Both the position numbers and the translations under genes were made by a program. The notes under the pieces were generated by a model. It ran no database searches. It saw only the letters and a program-made list of their open reading frames with translations, and was not told where the DNA came from. 64,000 nt of DNA from assembly GCA_018894105.1 (NCBI GenBank), contig CM032131.1, forward strand, positions 18,953,578 to 19,017,577, given 5' to 3'. The DNA is from Jacaranda mimosifolia (taxonomy: Eukaryota; Streptophyta; Magnoliopsida; Lamiales; Bignoniaceae). Below, piece by piece: positions 59,406 to 64,000 of the stretch (position 1 is its first letter; every line of letters begins with the position of its first letter).

Positions 59406-61673
59406 TGGCTCGAGATATATAAAAATCTTTTTGTGAAAATTCATGTTGAGATGTTGAATATTGAACAATCTTTGTCAACCACTTTAACTAAAAGAGAGAA
59501 TACGAGCTGTGGCTGATTTACGTCTCATGTGCCTCATGGTATAAATGCTGTTTATACTGCATTCTGGTTTGGGTACATAAAGAGATATTGACTCCTGTCA
59601 ATGTTGTTATGTTCTGCTTTTGAAAGGTTTAATTATAAGATTCCATACAAAATGTTTTTCGGTTGTGATTGTTTCTTCTTATCAAGAGCTGCAATTAATT
59701 AATTGTTGCGATCAGATTCCAGACAGGCGACCGGCTGCTAATGCTAATCCGATCAATGATTTCAGCTTTCAGTTTGCTCTTTCAGCTTCAATATGGAATT
59801 CTCGTCGGGTTCTTCTACCTCTCTGCCCCCCCCCCCCCCCCCCTCCTTTTCTTTCCAGTTCGTTCTTTCTTCTTTGAAAGCTATGAACTAACTTGGCTTG
59901 CCGATGGGGATTGGAAGAAACATGTGCTTTGTTTTCATGTCTGAGAATGTCTTGGACAATATACGGCTGTTTTTCTGTTCTGACTGCCGTATGCACAACT
60001 TAGAACACCAATTTCCAATTTTCACGTGAATGCAAAGGACAATTCTTTGATGATGGAGATGGAGCCACAGAGGAGTGGACCAGAAACCCCCCAAAATTTC
60101 TCAAATTGTAATACTAAAAGATAACAGAAGACCAACACTTGTCTCAATTATTACAAAATACCTCTGCGCATACAGAATCCACTATAAAATTTTGAAATTT
60201 CACGTTACAGAATCGGGCAACTCCAATCTATTATACGGTTATTATATCTTTCGAGGGTAAATCGCACTTTTCACCCCCCCAAAAAAAAGCCTAATAGGCA
60301 CTTTGTACCCTAAAAAGCTAAAAGTTAAAGAATGCACCGCTCATTGCTCTAGAAGCAATACTGATAAGTGTAAATTCGTAGGCTTAGGTGGAAATCATAG
60401 TTACCATATAGAGCAGTCCTGTGGCTTTAAACTCATGAAAGGTAAAAAGAAACCTACTTAAATTAGGTGCTAAAGCATTGAATAGCAGTAAAGGGGTAGA
60501 TTAGTGAAAAAGGATGGTAAATCCTTCTGAGTTAATGGCCAGTGAGTGAAGGGAGATGGTTGACAAACAATATATTGAGATATCTGCAAAGCAACCTCCT
60601 CAAAGAAAGAGTTACTTGTATACTTGAAAAACTTGTTTCTTTTACTCGCTTGCGTAGATTGTTTTTATTTTCTTCAATGAACAAGTACTCATTATTTTTG
60701 CCTTTTTTTTTTTTTTTTTGTTGAACAATGATGCAAGTAATAGCATGCATGTTGTATTAGATTGGTTAAAATTTGAAGTTGTGAATCAAAACAAGGCAAA
60801 AATAAGGGCTTTGTTTGGATGCAAATTGGATGAACTACTAAAAATGTTTTGAGAAAAGGTGTTTTGGGGAATGGGTTGGGGGAATGTAATGATTGTTTAT
60901 TTTTGCTTTGAGGTAGATAGAGAATGTTTTGGCAGAAAATTTTATTTTTGGAAGGGTTTAAGGATGAAACGATTCTACTATAGATGTCACATTAGTTTTT
61001 GTCGAGTTTGTGCGGTGAAATGAATTTTTTAATATTAATTATAAATATGTATATATAGGTAAAATGATTGGTGTGTGGGTGTGGGTGTATACATGCATTA
61101 GAGAATAAACAAAGCAAAGGCGACAAAGAGCACCAAAAGCCCTAGAACAGGAGGCAATCCCCCCAAGCCTGCACAGTGACAACATGCCCAGGTGTCGGGG
61201 GTGCTCCCTGGCACTTGAAGGAATAACCCGGACGCAAAGTAGAAGGGGTTACTCTAGCAGAGAGAGCGAAGTTCATGAAGTAAACGGAGCGAGCCAATGC
61301 ACTTGCGAAAAGAATAATTTTTTTTCTAAAATTCATTTTCGCACCTATACATACACACGCACAAGGAAACCTATGCTCTTCATACACAATTACTTTAGAC
61401 AGTTGTCGAGGAGCACCGAAAGGAACGACGTCTCCAACTGACCCAAAAACCTAGCCATTGGAACTACTGAGCTCCAATTGATACTGAGCTAATCCTAAAT
61501 GAGCTATATACCAACACGCGCGAGGACAGTGGAGGGCCCGAACAAATCAGCGGCTTTGATTTTTTTAGAATGAGCAGTAAAGAGTATTTTATAGATAATT
61601 TTGCATGTTTTGAAATGTAGATTAATGAATGTGACTTTTTATTTGCTTAAAATTTTAAGAATTTGTAAAATAT
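59406..61673. other. APH-1 3' flank and intergenic region
   Basis: The first few hundred bases are probably 3' UTR. A poly-C run lies near 59826-59842 and a poly-T run near 60701-60719. The 61090-61560 stretch is GC-richer with many short ORFs on both strands but no motif. No gene supported. Confidence 0.4.
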
Positions 61674-62100
61674 CACTACAAGAAAAAATAGTTTTAGCAA
61701 CGAAAATCTCAGCTACCAGAATAAAATGGTGGCTAAATATATACTTTTAGCAACTAAAAGTGATATGGTCATAGAAGTTAAATTACATAAATTTTTCTGC
61801 GACCAATCAATAATTTGTTGCCGTAAATGGTCACTATAATTAATCAGCCTAAGGTTGTGGTATAACGACCAAATTTGGAGTTTTTAACGAAAATTTTTGT
61901 GGTCGCTATATATGAACACTAATTGCGACCAATTTAGCAACAACATATTGAATGGTCACAATAAGCCTTTTAAATGATCATCAATGACCAATAAATTTGG
62001 TTGCTAAAGATAAAGGTTTAATTATTTAGTTCTTTAAACTTATAGCAACAAATGTTGTATGGTCACTAGAAATACAGCAAGCAAATTTACACGATTGCCA
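61674..62100 (+). mobile_element. CACTA (En/Spm-type) transposon terminus
   Basis: Starts CACTACAAGAAAAAATAG, the classic CACTA end, preceded by TAT (possible 3-bp target duplication). It is followed by many subterminal repeats of 'gcgacca/tggtcgc', 'tggtcac' and 'tttagcaac' in both orientations, as expected for transposase-binding subterminal arrays. The opposite TAGTG end was not found within the window, so the element is truncated or internally deleted; the end coordinate is approximate. Confidence 0.75.
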
Positions 62101-62848
62101 ATAAGTTACTCATATTAAAACAATCTAATAGACTTTATTTCTAATTTTTTCTTGAGAACATATATATATATATATATATAAACTTTAGATTTGACTCTTT
62201 TTAACTTAAAGAGTTAAACTGATTTTAAGGTAAATTTAATTTAAAAAATTAACTTAAATATTAAAAAATAATTATAATACTAATAAAAATAATTATAATA
62301 TTAATTGAAATATTAAAATTTTAATTTTAATTTGTCTCTTTAATTCAAAATACTTTATATTTAAAATATGTTTAATTGGGTAACTTAATTTAAAATATGT
62401 TTAGTGGAATATGCAACAATTTTTTTTTTTTTTTTTATTTTATTTTTTTATCTTTTATAAAAACAAGCAATAGGAGGTTAAGGCCATGACCCCAACCTAT
62501 AGATTAATCCAAAAATTAAATTACATACAATGAGTGCACTTTTTTAAATAGGTTCAAAATATATTTTAAACAAAATAGGTTACATCACAGTAGTGTTTAA
62601 ACCAAAATAAATTAAAAAGTACTTAATTCATTTACATTATATCAAAAAAAGAAAAGAGAAGCATATCTCTAACAATGTTCAAATTGTGCAAGGTTCTTCA
62701 AGCTCAATTGAACATCAACACCATAATATGAGCTCAAGATTTTGATCATAAGCAACATTGTAGCTAACAAACAAAACCTATGACTATATGTATTTGCGCC
62801 AAATGTTGATACGACAAGAAGCAATGGGAAAAAAAATTGGAATACTTA
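62101..62848. other. AT-rich intergenic sequence
   Basis: Holds a TA microsatellite (62161-62181) and a T-run near 62420-62436. No gene seen. Possibly interior of the CACTA element. Confidence 0.4.
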
Positions 62849-63270
62849 CAGGGTGTTTGGTTTCATTTTCAAGCCCCCTTTTCATTTTCATGTGGGAATG
62901 GAAATTGAAAACAAACACTTTCTCACAAATTTTTTCAGAAAAAGTACATATTTTCATCCCAAAATTCATTTCTAAACCTATCATATCATCCTGTTACACA
63001 TCAATTAAATTCAAATTTGATTTAACATAAAGTTACTCACTATCATTTTTAAATTAATAAAATATACATATATTTTAAAAAATAAATCTTTTTAAACATA
63101 AAAAATATAAATTAACCTACTTTTCAATCCTACAACCTATTATAATCATTACTTTCCAACATTTCATCTAAATACATCTCAATTTCTATTTTCATTTTAT
63201 AACTAACTTTCCAATTTTTAGAAATGACTGAAAATGAAAATAGCCTTTGGAAATAAAACCAAATGGGCTG
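62849..63270. mobile_element. PIF/Harbinger-like MITE, 422 bp
   Basis: CAGGGTGTTTGGTTTCATTT at the left pairs with AAATAAAACCAAATGGGCTG at the right. TTA flanks both ends (62846-62848, 63271-63273). 'cattttca' and 'gaaaatga' phrases are opposed inside. Non-coding. It ends 300 bp before the homoserine kinase ATG. Confidence 0.7.
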
Positions 63271-63569
63271 TTAACAATGCATTTTCACACACCAATAATT
63301 ACTAAATCACCCCTTCATTTTGGAGTCACAAGGGGATGGACAGATGGTACCCTTCGAGCTACTTTTTTTTTTTTATGCTTTGTTTGAAGGTCCCGAGAAA
63401 AACTGCAATTAATAGACGTTCCCTAATCCTTTCGGAAAGAGCTTGAAATTCTCTTTCCTTTATGCAAGAAGAATGCTTGGTATACTCAGGCAATATAAAA
63501 CCAAACTCTGTGACGGCAGCCACCACACTATTGGCTTGGCTTCCTCTCCACACTAAACTCTCACAAACA

Positions 63570-64000
63570 ATGGCCACCAGATCCTGCTTTCACTTGAAGC
63601 TCTCCACCTCCACCACCATGACCAACGCCACCATATCATCATCAAAATCTCAAATCCACTTGAGATTAAATCCATCTACATCTGCACTACCATCGTCCAC
63701 TTATTCTAAATCCTCCGAGCCCCAACCTCTGTACTCCTCTGTCAAATCTTTTACCCCCGCCACAGTAGCTAATTTGGGATCAGGCTTTGACTTTTTGGGC
63801 TGTGCCATCGACGGCATCGGCGACTATGTCAATCTCTGAGTTGACCCGAATGTCCACCCAGGAGAGGTCTCCATCTCACATATATCTGGCGCGGGCTCCA
63901 AGCTCAGCAAGAACCCCCATCTGGAACTGCGCTGGCATCGCCGCCATCGCTGTAATAAAGATGCTCAATATCCGATCTGTCAGGCTCTCACTCTTTCTTG
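63570..64000 (+). pseudogene. Homoserine kinase, 5' part, with premature stop and frameshift (runs off window)
   Basis: From ATG 63570 the frame gives a Ser/Thr-rich, Arg/Lys-containing N-terminus typical of a chloroplast transit peptide. It then gives 'SVKSFTPATVANLGSGFDFL' and 'GCAIDGIGDYVNL', the start of the GHMP-kinase fold in plant homoserine kinase (ATP + homoserine to O-phosphohomoserine, threonine pathway). TGA at 63837-63839 replaces a codon expected to be Arg (CGA). The frame continues with 'VDPNVHPGEVSISHISG', then a five-C run at 63914-63918 has one base too many and the next conserved block is readable only in another frame. The ATP-binding loop is outside the window. It may be a pseudogene copy, a dead allele or an assembly error. 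The in-frame ATG at 63462 is less likely because the transit peptide and family start fit 63570. Confidence 0.75.

Noticed and set aside
59620..59996. ORFs with Pro- or Gly-runs downstream of APH-1
   Set aside because: They translate a poly-C homopolymer in the probable 3' flank.
61142..61441. Overlapping ORFs in the GC-richer patch 61090-61560
   Set aside because: No motif, both strands open equally, no conserved partner in the window.
63462..63569. Upstream in-frame ATG as the homoserine kinase start
   Set aside because: The extra 36 codons do not resemble a transit peptide, and the ATG at 63570 begins a typical one.
1..64000. CRISPR array or bacterial-type operons
   Set aside because: Tandem repeats here are adjacent units without unique spacers; gene structure is eukaryotic with introns.

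Overview
This is a eudicot-type plant nuclear genome segment. It is AT-rich, has spliced genes with GT-AG introns, and is dominated by transposable elements. Three host loci can be read. (1) A complete eight-exon minus-strand gene (24528-33558) encodes a 248-residue cytochrome-b5-like heme/steroid-binding protein of the neudesin/neuferricin (plant MAPR4-like) group. (2) A complete six-exon plus-strand gene (52482-59405) encodes the 250-residue gamma-secretase subunit APH-1. (3) The 5' part of a homoserine kinase gene or copy (63570 to the window edge) carries a premature TGA and a one-base frameshift. An oligopeptide-transporter (OPT) N-terminal fragment lies at 5681-6130 on the minus strand.

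Two large Ty3/gypsy elements of the Tat type occupy about a third of the window. Element 1 (7839-17787, plus) has both LTRs, a perfect AGGTG target duplication, a PBS, a polypurine tract, and gag-pol in one frame broken by nine stop codons. Element 2 (39231-50495, minus) is older, more decayed, and holds a hAT-like MITE in its protease-RT spacer. Both carry a second gene on the opposite strand between pol and the 3' LTR. This antisense gene has a shared intron position, shared sequence blocks and an ATAAATA box 161-162 bp upstream of its ATG in both copies. It is the most interesting system in the window. Antisense ORFs are known in the Tat lineage, but their function is not.

Layout: 1-5.4 kb, LTR-like sequence and a 766-bp direct duplication, one copy interrupted by an insertion. 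5.7-6.1 kb, OPT fragment. 6.8-19.8 kb, a nest: outer TTGGTATGA element, containing a TTAGGGG element, containing Tat element 1. 19.8-24.3 kb, AT-rich sequence with a Tourist-like MITE and a SINE candidate. 24.5-33.6 kb, the MAPR4-like gene, whose 5.2-kb intron 3 contains a hAT-type element with a perfect 8-bp target duplication. 33.7-34.9 kb, another hAT-like MITE. 35.1-38.3 kb, probable degenerate long LTR. 39.2-50.5 kb, Tat element 2. 50.5-52.4 kb, AT-rich repeats. 52.5-59.4 kb, APH-1. 61.7 kb, a CACTA terminus. 62.8-63.3 kb, a MITE just upstream of the homoserine kinase start.

The host genes belong to unrelated pathways (intramembrane proteolysis, heme/steroid-binding membrane protein, threonine biosynthesis) and show no operon-like relation. 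No tRNA, rRNA or CRISPR was recognised.
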